A DNA stretch of 64,000 nt from Gonatopus flavifemur. Its lineage: Eukaryota > Arthropoda > Insecta > Hymenoptera > Dryinidae. A model generated the notes under the pieces. It had not been told where the DNA came from, ran no database searches, and was given only the letters and a program-made list of their open reading frames with translations. The position numbers were made by a program, and so were the translations under genes. Numbering within the stretch: the first letter of the stretch is position 1; each line of letters begins with the position of its first letter. This document shows positions 46,201 through 52,900 of this stretch, piece by piece. Where the stretch lies: NCBI GenBank assembly GCA_018340375.1, contig JAFFJZ010000002.1, forward strand, positions 41,560,001 to 41,624,000, in the 5' to 3' direction.

Positions 46201-46680
46201 GACTTTTCCTTAGTTCTCGAATAAACCAGTAACGTTCATGGTTAGAAAACGAATGTTCAGCTTTTCAAATTTCCGCGTTTGTTATTGTTTACTTCGTATT
46301 CATAATCTCTCATACCTTGGGGTAAAGATCTATTTTCTGATTGAATGAAAAACTGAAAACAAATTGTCAGATTTTTATCAAAGTTGCTATATCTGCGCAC
46401 TGTATTTTTCTCCAAGCACATTGAACATTATTGATAACATTATCTGTCATAATACCATTGCTGTCTTATTCGGCCATTTGTGAACGTTCTCCCAAACACA
46501 TTCGTGTAAAAGAACTTTTTCATAGCCTTGGACATCGGGTAATGGACTGCTCAATACATTACTTGAATCCAAATTTAACACAACACTTGTCGATGCTTCT
46601 ATAAATCGTTTGTTTTGAAGCAGCACCGTGCGTTTTTCAAATGCAAATTTCAGTACGCAACTCGCACGTTTGAGTAACAT
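31253..46680 (-). CDS. 4-coumarate-CoA-ligase-like acyl-CoA synthetase, gene A
   Basis: Seven exons on the minus strand: 46456-46680, 38937-39113, 38532-38860, 32307-32453, 31989-32237, 31645-31916 and 31253-31578. All introns are GT-AG and phases agree, giving 1725 nt and 574 aa, the usual family length. ANL-superfamily signatures are complete: P-loop SSGTTGFPKG (229-238), YGLSET (377-382), TGDLAYYDETG with the ribose-binding Asp459, hinge/A8 EGRLKELIK (472-480), and A10 ASGKILRR with the catalytic Lys565. These enzymes adenylate a carboxylic acid with ATP and form its CoA thioester; the substrate cannot be read. The N-terminus (MLLKRASCVLKFAFEKR) is basic and mitochondrial-like. The C-terminus (LENY) lacks a peroxisomal SKL. 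The 7.3-kb intron 1 and 6.1-kb intron 3 are filled with transposons, including a mariner. Confidence 0.88.
33946..34162. mobile_element. Near-perfect hairpin MITE
   Basis: AGGGGAGAGTTGCCTTGGTT, CCATCGCCTTGGATGGACCA, CCACCTTTTAT and AAACTTAGATTTCT are all repeated inverted to 34162. Arms about 95 bp and more than 90 percent paired, loop about 25 bp. Non-coding; a transcript through this intron would form a long double-stranded stem. Confidence 0.8.
34324..37229. repeat. Giant palindromic repeat complex, CCCTGGTCAAAAAAACT ends
   Basis: The tip CCCTGGT(T/C)AAAAAA occurs at 34324 and 35570, and in inverse form at 35166 and 37229. A roughly 200-bp end module containing AAACAATCGGAAAACCGTTG and TTAGTTTTAGTTATGAAATT is present three times: (+) to 35166, (-) from 35570, (+) to 37229. 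Sequence 34440-35166 is inverted in 35570-36250. A sub-repeat, AGGTTCCCATCTGCTTCCGT, recurs several times. Best explained as two or three nested copies of one foldback family. No coding capacity. Confidence 0.7.
36727..36810 (+). repeat. tRNA-like (SINE-like) sequence with A and B boxes
   Basis: TAGCTTAGAGG fits the polymerase III A box (TRGYNNARNGG) and GTTCAAATC, about 45 bp on, fits the B box (GWTCRANNC). The 7-nt acceptor arms do not pair and the variable part is expanded with TAGGTAGGTC repeats, so it is not a working tRNA. It shares GGTTAAGT, TAGGTAGGT and AATCCCC with the sequence at 11120-11215, suggesting a tRNA-derived SINE family. Confidence 0.4.
37579..37709. mobile_element. 131-bp MITE with visible empty site
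   Basis: Tips CACTGTAAAAAAACTTTCGG and the inverse of CACTTCAAAAAAACTCGGG, flanked by TA (37577-37578 and 37710-37711). The paralogous intron of gene B reads AATTAAATAATCAC across the site with a single TA, so insertion followed the duplication. Confidence 0.85.
38095..38230. repeat. Imperfect hairpin, CAAGTTGGAGCAACT
   Basis: GTTCGTTTACTGGGGTCCCAA, CAACTTGCTCCAAGT and the later TTGGTACAAGTTGGAGCAAC, AGAACGAACGAAC form an inverted repeat. It is also present in gene B intron 3 (about 53203-53330), so it pre-dates the duplication. Confidence 0.5.
39211..39984. mobile_element. hAT-like non-autonomous element, 8-bp target duplication
   Basis: A 774-bp insert flanked by GCGGGTAT at 39203-39210 and 39985-39992. 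Gene B has the uninterrupted site with one GCGGGTAT (54756-54763). Tips TAGATTTGGGCA and inverse TAGACTTGTGTC are imperfectly inverted; GAAGTAGTTCAG and ATATACTTCA also recur inverted inside. An 8-bp duplication and TAG-type tips fit the hAT superfamily. A 71-codon minus frame at 39283-39498 is not recognisable as transposase. Confidence 0.8.
40168..40273 (+). mobile_element. 107-bp CCCAAGTAACAC element, copy 2
   Basis: Almost identical to 23427-23533. The paralogous site in unit B (near 54936) reads TGATTATATATAATTATTG without it, so it inserted after the duplication, apparently at TA. Confidence 0.8.
40475..40581 (-). mobile_element. 107-bp CCCAAGTAACAC element, copy 3
   Basis: Inverse orientation to copies 1 and 2: starts CCCTAGTAACACACAATC and ends TTGGTGTTACTTGGG. 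Unit B (near 55205) lacks it, reading AATTATAGTATGATTA. Copies 2 and 3 face each other about 200 bp apart. Confidence 0.8.
40642..41021. mobile_element. 380-bp foldback, CCCGTACAGCACAACCACC ends
   Basis: Arms of about 150 bp pair almost perfectly: CCCGTACAGCACAACCACCG, TCTCCGTTGAGGCAACGGAG, TTTCTCCGTC. Unit B lacks it (GATATTTAATTGTTTTC near 55256). A related but diverged half lies at 33110-33275 in gene A intron 3. Non-coding. Confidence 0.8.
41036..41390 (+). repeat. TTTGTATTTGT-type low-complexity tract
   Basis: T/G-rich strand with many iterations of TTTGTATTTG, TTTGTTTTT and GTGTTTGTGTTTATTT. It also gives a meaningless hydrophobic frame. A matching tract lies in unit B at 55230-55520, so it pre-dates the duplication. 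Confidence 0.65.
41629..42209. other. No element recognised
   Basis: Part of gene A intron 1. It aligns with unit B only at its start; from about 41755 the two units differ (unit B 55890-56370), so one or both carry unrelated insertions. A GATCCGATCTTCGAGC-type stretch at 41760-41900 is richer in CpG and shows no known motif. Confidence 0.4.
42257..43258. mobile_element. 1-kb foldback carrying GTGACGTCAC in each arm
   Basis: Ends TAATTGAGCGGCTGGATCG and its inverse. Arms pair for about 450 bp, with a loop of roughly 110 bp around 42715-42825. Each arm holds the CRE-type palindrome GTGACGTCAC (42323-42332 and 43193-43202). It sits between fragments of another MITE (tip CACTGTAAAAAATTTATATG at 42211; probable other end TTTTTCACAGTC at 43447). 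Unit B has the left arm from 56518. Confidence 0.7.
43491..43598. mobile_element. Short MITE, CACAGC ends, copy 2
   Basis: Tips CTCACAGCACCACAGTC and inverse of CCAGACAGCAACACAGTC. Interior TTCTTAAAGAATTCATAAAG and ACACAATCAGTTCA as in the copy at 29921-30018. Non-coding. Confidence 0.65.
43668..44989 (+). mobile_element. Complete mariner transposon
   Basis: A 1322-bp element between TA dinucleotides at 43666-43667 and 44990-44991. The terminal inverted repeats (43668-43697 and 44960-44989; begin CGAGGTGTGTTCAAAAAGTA) are identical over 30 bp. It encloses one uninterrupted transposase frame. The end sequence, size and TA target are those of the mariner family. Perfect repeats and an open frame imply recent insertion into gene A intron 1, in antisense orientation to the gene. 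Confidence 0.93.
43874..44935 (+). CDS. Mariner transposase (DD34D)
   Basis: The frame is open from 43835 (366 aa). The ATG at 43874 gives 353 aa beginning MDQRICIKF, the normal start and length for the family. The N-terminal paired-like DNA-binding region includes SSETLKMLTVAYGE and the linker SGRPSTS, then a second helix-turn-helix (RRITIREVAEDVGLSLGS). The catalytic core has VITGDESWVYGYD (first Asp), LLHHDNAPAHSS (second Asp) and, exactly 34 residues on, CDFFLFPKLK (third Asp), with YSPDLAPCD between. The protein would bind the terminal repeats and carry out cut-and-paste transposition at TA. All catalytic residues are present and no stop or frameshift is seen, so it may be active. Confidence 0.92.
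   Translation: MDQRICIKFCVKNKIKSSETLKMLTVAYGETVLSKKNVYKWYKLFQDGREDANDELRSGRPSTSTTDENVQAVKKIILENRRITIREVAEDVGLSLGSCHEIFSNVLGMRRVSAKFVPKLLNFDQKNRRMSIAQELLNDVNDDPGLLKRVITGDESWVYGYDVKTKVKSSQWKTPDEPRPKKARQDRSNVKVLLTVFFDYHGVVHQEFLPYGRTVDKQYYLEVMRRLREAIRRKRPELWKNNSWLLHHDNAPAHSSLLVRDFLAKNNTTIMPQPPYSPDLAPCDFFLFPKLKRPMKGRRFATIEEIKTASLEELKAIPKSAYEKCFEDWKNRWHKCIVSEGDYFEGDNINIDK
45051..45342. mobile_element. 292-bp MITE, CACTGAGAGCCCAATTTCTT ends
   Basis: Tips CACTGAGAGCCCAATTTCTT and the inverse of CACTGAGAACCCAATTTCTT, flanked by TA at 45049-45050 and 45343-45344. The interior repeats GAAAATTTCTT/TTGAATTGAAAT words. Non-coding, unit A only. Confidence 0.8.
45431..45722. mobile_element. 292-bp palindromic MITE
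   Basis: TAGAGTACCG at the left, TCGATACTCTA at the right. Arms pair through TTTCAGAAACCCGAAAG, AAGTTGCAT, CCCCGAAT and ATCAATTATTAGATACTTTT. No counterpart at the paralogous place in unit B. Non-coding. Confidence 0.75.
45957..46167. repeat. MITE-like repeat, TTGCTGAAGTTTGAATCG family
   Basis: The left tip ACGTTGAAGTTTGAATCATT and inverse right tip GTTGCTGAAGTTTGAATCGT bound about 210 bp in gene A intron 1, just inside exon 1. The orthologous copy in gene B is at 58260-58468 and a third is at 48389-48599. Non-coding. Confidence 0.6.
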
Positions 46681-46868
46681 GATTGAAACTGTTCTGTTGA
46701 ACTACGTATATTCTGTGATGACTTATAAATGTCCAGCGATGGGTATAGTCAAAGATATCTCTGGTATAGTAGAGATTGTGTACTTGAAATTTTGCTCATT
46801 CAACTTCGGAACGATACGCTGGAAGAACGTACGGATGCGCAGAAGCTATAATCGGTCCTCCGCACATC

Positions 46869-46874
46869 TTTATA
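46869..46874 (-). promoter_or_regulatory. TATA box of gene A
   Basis: TATAAA on the minus strand (context GATATAAAGATG), 189 bp upstream of the gene A start codon. The surrounding 80 bp, including GCGCATCCGTACGTTCTTCC, is conserved at gene B (59149-59154), while the flanking sequence has changed more. Confidence 0.5.
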
Positions 46875-47046
46875 TCACGTTCGAGCTGAGAATTTTCTGA
46901 AGGAGAGGGCAGATTGGCGGGCAGAGAATGAATCAACTTGGATATTATTCACCTATAATCCAAGGAATATATTTATAATCCTGACTTGCTGTTTGTACAT
47001 ATTGTGTGTATTGAATGCACGTTCTTGAATCGGCAATCGAAGAGCA

Positions 47047-47937
47047 TTAAGGTGGTTCCACGCAGCACCGGAGATTTCATTAAGATTGCAGAAATCTAAC
47101 ATTTGGAACATTGAAATATTTCTATGACATTGCTGTATGTCACACTGAGGTTTCAGAGTCCCTTCAGAAATATCGCAATGTCCGCTAATCTTACATTTCA
47201 ATGCAATATTTCTAAATTATTTCTGCAATGTTTCAGGAATATTTATAAAATATTTCATTGTAATGTTTCTCTCGTAATATATTCGGGACATTGCAAGTAG
47301 GTAACATCCAAGTTATACTCGTTTCCAGAAAAATATTCCGCTTTATAATGATAATCGAATGTGTTATTCAAGCATTCCTTACAAATTTAACTATTATTAC
47401 TTCATGAGTCTTTTTGAACCTTCAGAACTCTTATAAAGTTATCTTCCTTGCTTATATTTTTTGTGTGTAAAACTCTGAATGAGTCTCATCAACTCTTAAG
47501 GGGATACCAGCGGCCCCTGCCGATACAACCCGAGCCAACTCTTTTCTGACAAATTATTAGGAAATAAAACAAGAAAAGGAAAATATCGCTCTGTACAGAC
47601 CACCTTTATTGATCGAAAAAGGTCTGTACAGAGCGATATTTCGATTTCATTCCTTTGTTTTCGAGTAATTTGTCAGAATAGTTTGGATTGCGTCCTTTTC
47701 TAACCAATGGGTCTGGTTGCATCTTCAGGGGTCGCGGATGTCACTTTAATAACTCTTGCGGAAAATCCGAAATTTCAAAGAAAATAAGACTTTCCAAGAG
47801 TTTTACAGAGTTACCAAGACTTATTAACGCTTTTCTTGACATAGTTAGGGATATTGAGACTTTCAGAAAGTCTTATTCAGAGTTCTGAAGACTTTTAAAG
47901 AATTTGCCAGAGAATCATTTCCACGCCGCCTAGTATC
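47047..47937. mobile_element. Remnant of the GGCGGCGTGG TTAA element, unit A
   Basis: Starts TTAAGGTGGT at 47047 and ends in CCACGCCGCCTAGTATCC at 47922-47939, matching the two ends of the unit B element 59325-60189. The middle contains the insert at 47500-47745 and AGACTTTC/GAAAGTCTT inverted words. Between 47060 and 47300 lies TE-like sequence with repeated ATTTCTGCAATGTTTC words absent from unit B. Confidence 0.5.
47500..47745. mobile_element. 246-bp TTAA-flanked MITE with visible empty site
   Basis: Flanked by TTAA at 47496-47499 and 47746-47749. Unit B reads TCAACTCTTGATAACTCTTG at the same place (60005-60024) with one tetranucleotide. Starts GGGGATACCAGCGGC. The centre is the AAAATATCGCTCTGTACAG hairpin shared with 23731-23800 and 59398-59465. 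TTAA duplication indicates piggyBac-type mobilisation. Confidence 0.8.
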
Positions 47938-48094
47938 CCATTCAGCAGTCTAAAATGCATGCATCATTCGTCAATAATATGTTTACTCTTCATGAAGTTA
48001 GTTGTGAGATCTTGAACGACTTCAAAGCATCTCTGATTTTACAATCATTGACCTATTTTGTTTTCTGGGTTTTACACATTCTTCAGAGAATACG

Positions 48095-48292
48095 TGCGTC
48101 GGTGTAGTACGCTAAATCTCCTCATTTGAACCAATCACCGTTCATAGTAGCTCCGACTTCGTTCGGACCTAAGTTTCTGACAACTTTGTCATCTTCGTGC
48201 TCAACTATTCGTATTTGTGTATTGGGCACAGGATATCCAACTGATTCGCTGGGTGCATCCTTGCTGCAACTACCCAGCGGGGAGGTATCCGT
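48095..48292 (-). pseudogene. Broken copy of a gene C exon
   Basis: Matches gene C exon 63619-63890 (the YGLTET to GDLAYYND exon) in the same orientation, and 47938-48094 matches its downstream intron flank (63463 onward). It has a 63-bp internal deletion (corresponding to 63678-63740, CT at both edges) that removes RGPQVMKRYFK-type sequence. It stops abruptly before the YGLTET codons, where GLRX5 intron sequence begins. The last exonic base before the donor is also changed. It has no neighbouring exons of its own, so it cannot encode an enzyme. It is the left-hand evidence for the duplication junction. Confidence 0.85.
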
Positions 48293-48388
48293 TGATTTCT
48301 TATAATCATCAGTCTTTGTTAGCCTTGCGAAGTTGGATTAGCTAAGAAATGAATCGCCTCTCATTTCAGTCAAATTGCTTGCTGTTTT

Positions 48389-48599
48389 GTTGCTGAAGTT
48401 TGAATCGTTTATAGAAACGCAACAGGAATTTAAACCCGCAAAATCTAATGGATGGTCGTTACTCAACTCTCCAAATTAACTCTTTGGATCTGAAGACATC
48501 GTTTACAAAAAGGGCTGCAAAATTTCGGGTCTCGATTAACTGAGTATTTCGTTATTCGATCACTAATTCGTTTCAATGAACGATCCAAACTTCAGCAAC
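48389..48599. repeat. MITE-like repeat, TTGCTGAAGTTTGAATCG family, third copy
   Basis: Tips TTGCTGAAGTTTGAATCGTT and the inverse of GTTGCTGAAGTTTGGATCGT. Contains AACAGGAATTTAAACCCGCA and GGGTCTCGATTAACTGAGTA, recognisable in the copies at 45957 and 58260. It lies inside the unit-B-specific insertion 48361-48676. Confidence 0.6.
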
Positions 48600-49794
48600 A
48601 CTTGCTATCCATATAATAATAAGTGAATTTCGTTGAGACAACGAAATTATTGCTAACCCAGTGAGCTCTTTTCCTCCGTGCTGGATTTGCTGAATTTTTT
48701 TCATTCTTGAGTCTATATCAAAAACTTTGAGTTTGAAATATTTAAAGAGCCTATATATTTGGCACTCGAACCAAAAAGCTTTGATATTGATTGACATTGA
48801 TTCCTAAAATACGTGTGGGTTTCATTTTGCGTAAATTTAGAAATCAATTCAAAAGCTATAGAAAATATGTTCAACTTCTGCCAATTGTATCGTATTTTCA
48901 ATACAGTCTACGCAGTCAGGAAAATCCGTGTTTTTTATGATGATAAAGATGAATCTAGATCGATCGATTAGAGAAGCGTTGCAAATAGTTCTGAGCAGTT
49001 TTGCCAGACTAATACCACTTCCACTTCTATTGGAATTATCAAATCATACTCTTGTTTGAAAGAGAATAAACAATCGAATGGAAGCGTTCATTATTACTCT
49101 GGGGACAGTGGTTCTTAGTCACACTCTGACGCTAGATGAACGTGTAGAAGGATTGGAATTGGAATTGAATGAATTTTATTTTGGCAATTTCGAAATTTCT
49201 ATATTATTCGATTGATTAAGATCACGGAGTTGAATAATTTTTTAAATTGCATCACAGCAGGAAGTTACACGATCTGTATGAATCAAGAAAAATTTCAGTA
49301 AAAATTGTGTTTATTTTAGTAATGTACAAATAAGATAAAAAAGAAATATATTTTCGACCTATCAACTTCATATATTCGCAATTAATGATTCTGTGCAAGG
49401 ATTATCTTGTTTGGATACATCGAACGTCATAAAATAATTCTTCGATTAGAGTAGAATTAAATTTCAAAGCTGCATAAAATTGATACCAGTTCTACGTATA
49501 CAGAAATGATATACGGTTGACATGTGAACGTTGCTTGAATTGCTTAGTCATGTTTTTTCATAAAGATAAGATAATTAATTATCAGCTCTCTCAGTCTAAC
49601 TCTCAGAAGAACGAAATGCACTGCATGTGATCTTTCAAATTGAAAACTTTGTTTTTTTCTTATAAACAAGATCTTCTCGCTGATTGAGAAAATAACTCGT
49701 TTGAACAACAAATTCAGATGAAAATATTTATTCTTTCATATCAAGAATATATTATAGTTTATTCATCAAACTGATATCACTTTCGATTGTTCAG

Positions 49795-49937
49795 GTATCA
49801 AAGAATTTTCCAACTGGCCAACGATTCCTCAAGTTTTTATAAACGGAGAATTCGTGGGAGGATGTGATATACTTCTAGAAATGCACCGGAATGAGGAATT
49901 GGTCGAAGAATTGAAGAAAGTAGACAAAGAACCATAA
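49795..49937 (+). pseudogene. Orphan last exon of GLRX5
   Basis: A copy of GLRX5 exon 3 with its upstream acceptor (TTCGATTGTTCAG) and about 340 bp of flanking intron. The frame [14 protein letters not shown]...GEFVGGCD remains open to a TAA at 49935-49937. Relative to the parent, internal segments of the end are lost, so the protein tail is shortened (ends KVDKEP). Exons 1 and 2, including the CGFS active site, are absent, and the sequence upstream is the duplication junction. It cannot make a glutaredoxin unless spliced from another promoter. It is convergent with gene B, just as GLRX5 is with gene A. Confidence 0.88.
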
Positions 49938-49996
49938 GGATAAGTATCTTGTTTTGTTAAAAGTCATCTTTTATTATCATAAAATATCCTTTCTAT

Positions 49997-52900
49997 TTAA
50001 TAATTTTCTAGTATCCTTCTGAGGATTTTACCGCTCGCATTTGTTGGAATTTGGTCGATGAATTGAACGTGACCTAAATGTTTGTGTTTGGAAACGCGTT
50101 CGGCAATGAAATTTTTCACTTCCTCTTCACTAATTTTCGTTCCCTTTTTTGGAACTATAAACGCTTTTGGTATTTCACCGTATCGATTGTGTTTAACTCC
50201 TACAACTGCAACATCTTGCACCTTGTCTAGTTTCCGTATGAGTTCTTCGAGTTCAGCCGGTGCTACTTGTAAACCTTTGACTTTTATCAATTCTTTCAAA
50301 CGACCTTCGATGTATATCGCACCTGAAAACACGAACGCCATTCCGATATAACTAATCTTCTATTGAGAAACAGTGTAATTTACAATACCTGTTTCATCGT
50401 AATACGCTAAATCCCCTGTTTTGAACCAATCTCCTTCCATGGTTTCCTTCGTAGCTTTCTCATTTTTGAAATATCTCTTCATCACTTGAGGTCCCCGAGC
50501 CCATAGTTCTCCAATTTCTTTCACGCCCAAGTTCCTACCAATATTCTCACCTTCGTGATTCACGATCCGTATTTGCGTACTGGGAACTAAATATCCACTT
50601 GTTTCACTTGGGGCATTTTCATTTAGAGTGATGATTGGAGCAGTTTCACTCAGACCATATCTATGGGATAACAATTATTGTTCTGAGATTTGATTTCCAT
50701 GACATAATTACACAAATATTTTCTGTTGATACCCTTGAATTATTCTGATATCGGAACCAATTTTGCTTCGAAGTTTCGTGATGGATTCTGCCCCAAGCGG
50801 GGCTGCTGCCGACACAATTGTTCTTACAGCTTCGATGTGATGGGGTTTCAACTGTTCGTTATCAGCCATGAAATGTACGAGAGGTGGTACTACGTACAGG
50901 ATCGTTGATTTATAATTGTTCAACAATTGAAGAAATCCAGGGGTGGAAAATTTTTGTAAACATACTAGTTTTGCGCCAAGCCTTGTAATGAAGTAATATT
51001 ATATAATATTGTGCAATTTAGAAGATTTCCAATTTTAAAGTATCATTTACCTCAGATGTCTCAAGAGTATAACCGCCAATCCGTACATGTGGAACATTGG
51101 AAGTATCACAGGAATAACATCCTGCTGGGTATCGGTAGTCTCAATGTAACTGAAAACGTTCTTGGAAGTTGTTTGATATATATTTGCCACTATATTCCTG
51201 TGGGATCCAGGTACTGATGTTATTTGAATCTATCATTAATTTATACTACGAAAGATTATTAATTGAACATTTGATCCACATTACACGGAGAAAAATTATA
51301 ATGTAAATTCAACATCAGTGCATAGATAAAACTTTAAATGTGATTTCTACATTAATTTTGATGAAACTCACATAATACATGCATGATCATTGCTTTGGAA
51401 GATTGAAAAAATTACACGCTAATCCAAAAATATATTAATTATGATATTATTGACCACGAACAATGTAAATTTTCCATTACACTTGACTGAATTTACTTTT
51501 CACGAACGTGATGCCATAAGGCATGCTCAACCATATTTCCACTCATCCAATTCTACAGCAATCTAATGTACATTCAACAAGTACAGTTGATAATGTTACC
51601 TATGCTTTTTTGAATGATAATCCGATTTATTCCTCAGGAATTTTATTCTCATTCTCAAATATACATTTACCGTAATCTGATGTGTATTCAACAATTGCTC
51701 CTACAAAAACTACTCGCCTGTGTTGGTAATACTACCGAGGAGCGTTGTAACACTCCTTTCAGTTCAAAATTATTGAAATCGCGTCACAAAGATGGCGCAA
51801 ACAGTTTCAACAGTTTTCCGCGAGTATCAGTTTGTTCCTACATTTGATATATATTGAAAACTTGAATTTTCACTCATAGCGTACGGTTAGTGATAATGAT
51901 AGAATAAAGCGACATAACATTGTATTATATCTTATTGTAATATGTAATAAGTAAGATGTGAGATGTATGTTAAGGTAATAAATTCAAGCTGAGTGATTAA
52001 CTTCATTTCATTGCTCAAAAATGTATTTGTGTATATTGTTTCATTGCAAATTCAACAAAAAACACAACAGCCAGAATTAATTGGGAAGATACAATTTTTT
52101 TTATTCCAGCTGTCAGTGAAAGGTTATGAAAATGCGGGGCAAATAATGTGAAATTTTAATCACTTGAAATTTATCCCCATCTTCGTGGCTTTTGGAAAAT
52201 TGACAAAAATTGTTGTAGTGATTATCGTAGTTTTCGCGTATGCATAAAATATATAAATGAACGATTAAAATTTCATTCAAAAATCCTCACACGTATTTGA
52301 CATCAGACTGATGTACAAATTTCATAAGTTTGAAGTGAATATCGCTTGTCATACTGTTTATATTTCATTCATTACGACAATAGAATTTACATTTGATATA
52401 TATAATAGTTACGAAGTGCGTATGTTAAAATGACATCAGATTGCGGTAGAATTGCGATGTTTCTAATTTACAACAAAAATGATGTAGAATTTCCACCGCA
52501 GAAATGCTATCCCTATATTTACATGTGGATTTTGTCAAATTCATCGCAATTGCTGTATCTGCTACCCCAAATTTTTCTCCGTGTGTAACCAAATGTGAAC
52601 ATTTAATTATTTCTATGACTCGCATTCAAGCAATCTTTGAACGCTACTCTCACACCATTGTCGTAATGTTGATTATTGAGAGAAAAAGATAACTACATAA
52701 GAAACAGAACCAGAATAGTCAATGACTTGGATAGCACAACCACTAACCCTCCACCAAGGAGTTGGGTGGACTGAAGGTGGAATATTGGTGGAGGGATGAG
52801 AGTCATGGAAAAAAATTAAATAATCACATTCGGTTATGTAAATTCACTAATATGAATACTATTGGGAATACAGTAGGCGGACTGTTTTCCAATATAAAGA

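Larger units (their letters stand above)
30326..48292. repeat. Segmental duplication, unit A
   Basis: Paralogous to 48293-63890. Shared landmarks in the same order and orientation: GLRX5 intron 2 from TTATAATCATCAGTCTTT, GLRX5 exon 3, all seven exons of the synthetase gene, its promoter, the TTAA-element remnants (47047 versus 59325), and gene C penultimate-exon sequence (48095-48292 versus 63619 onward). Unit A ends inside that exon and unit B begins inside GLRX5 intron 2, which fixes a head-to-tail duplication. Between 47937 and 47938, unit A lacks about 3.28 kb present in unit B (60184-63462), with TATC at both deletion ends. Confidence 0.85.
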
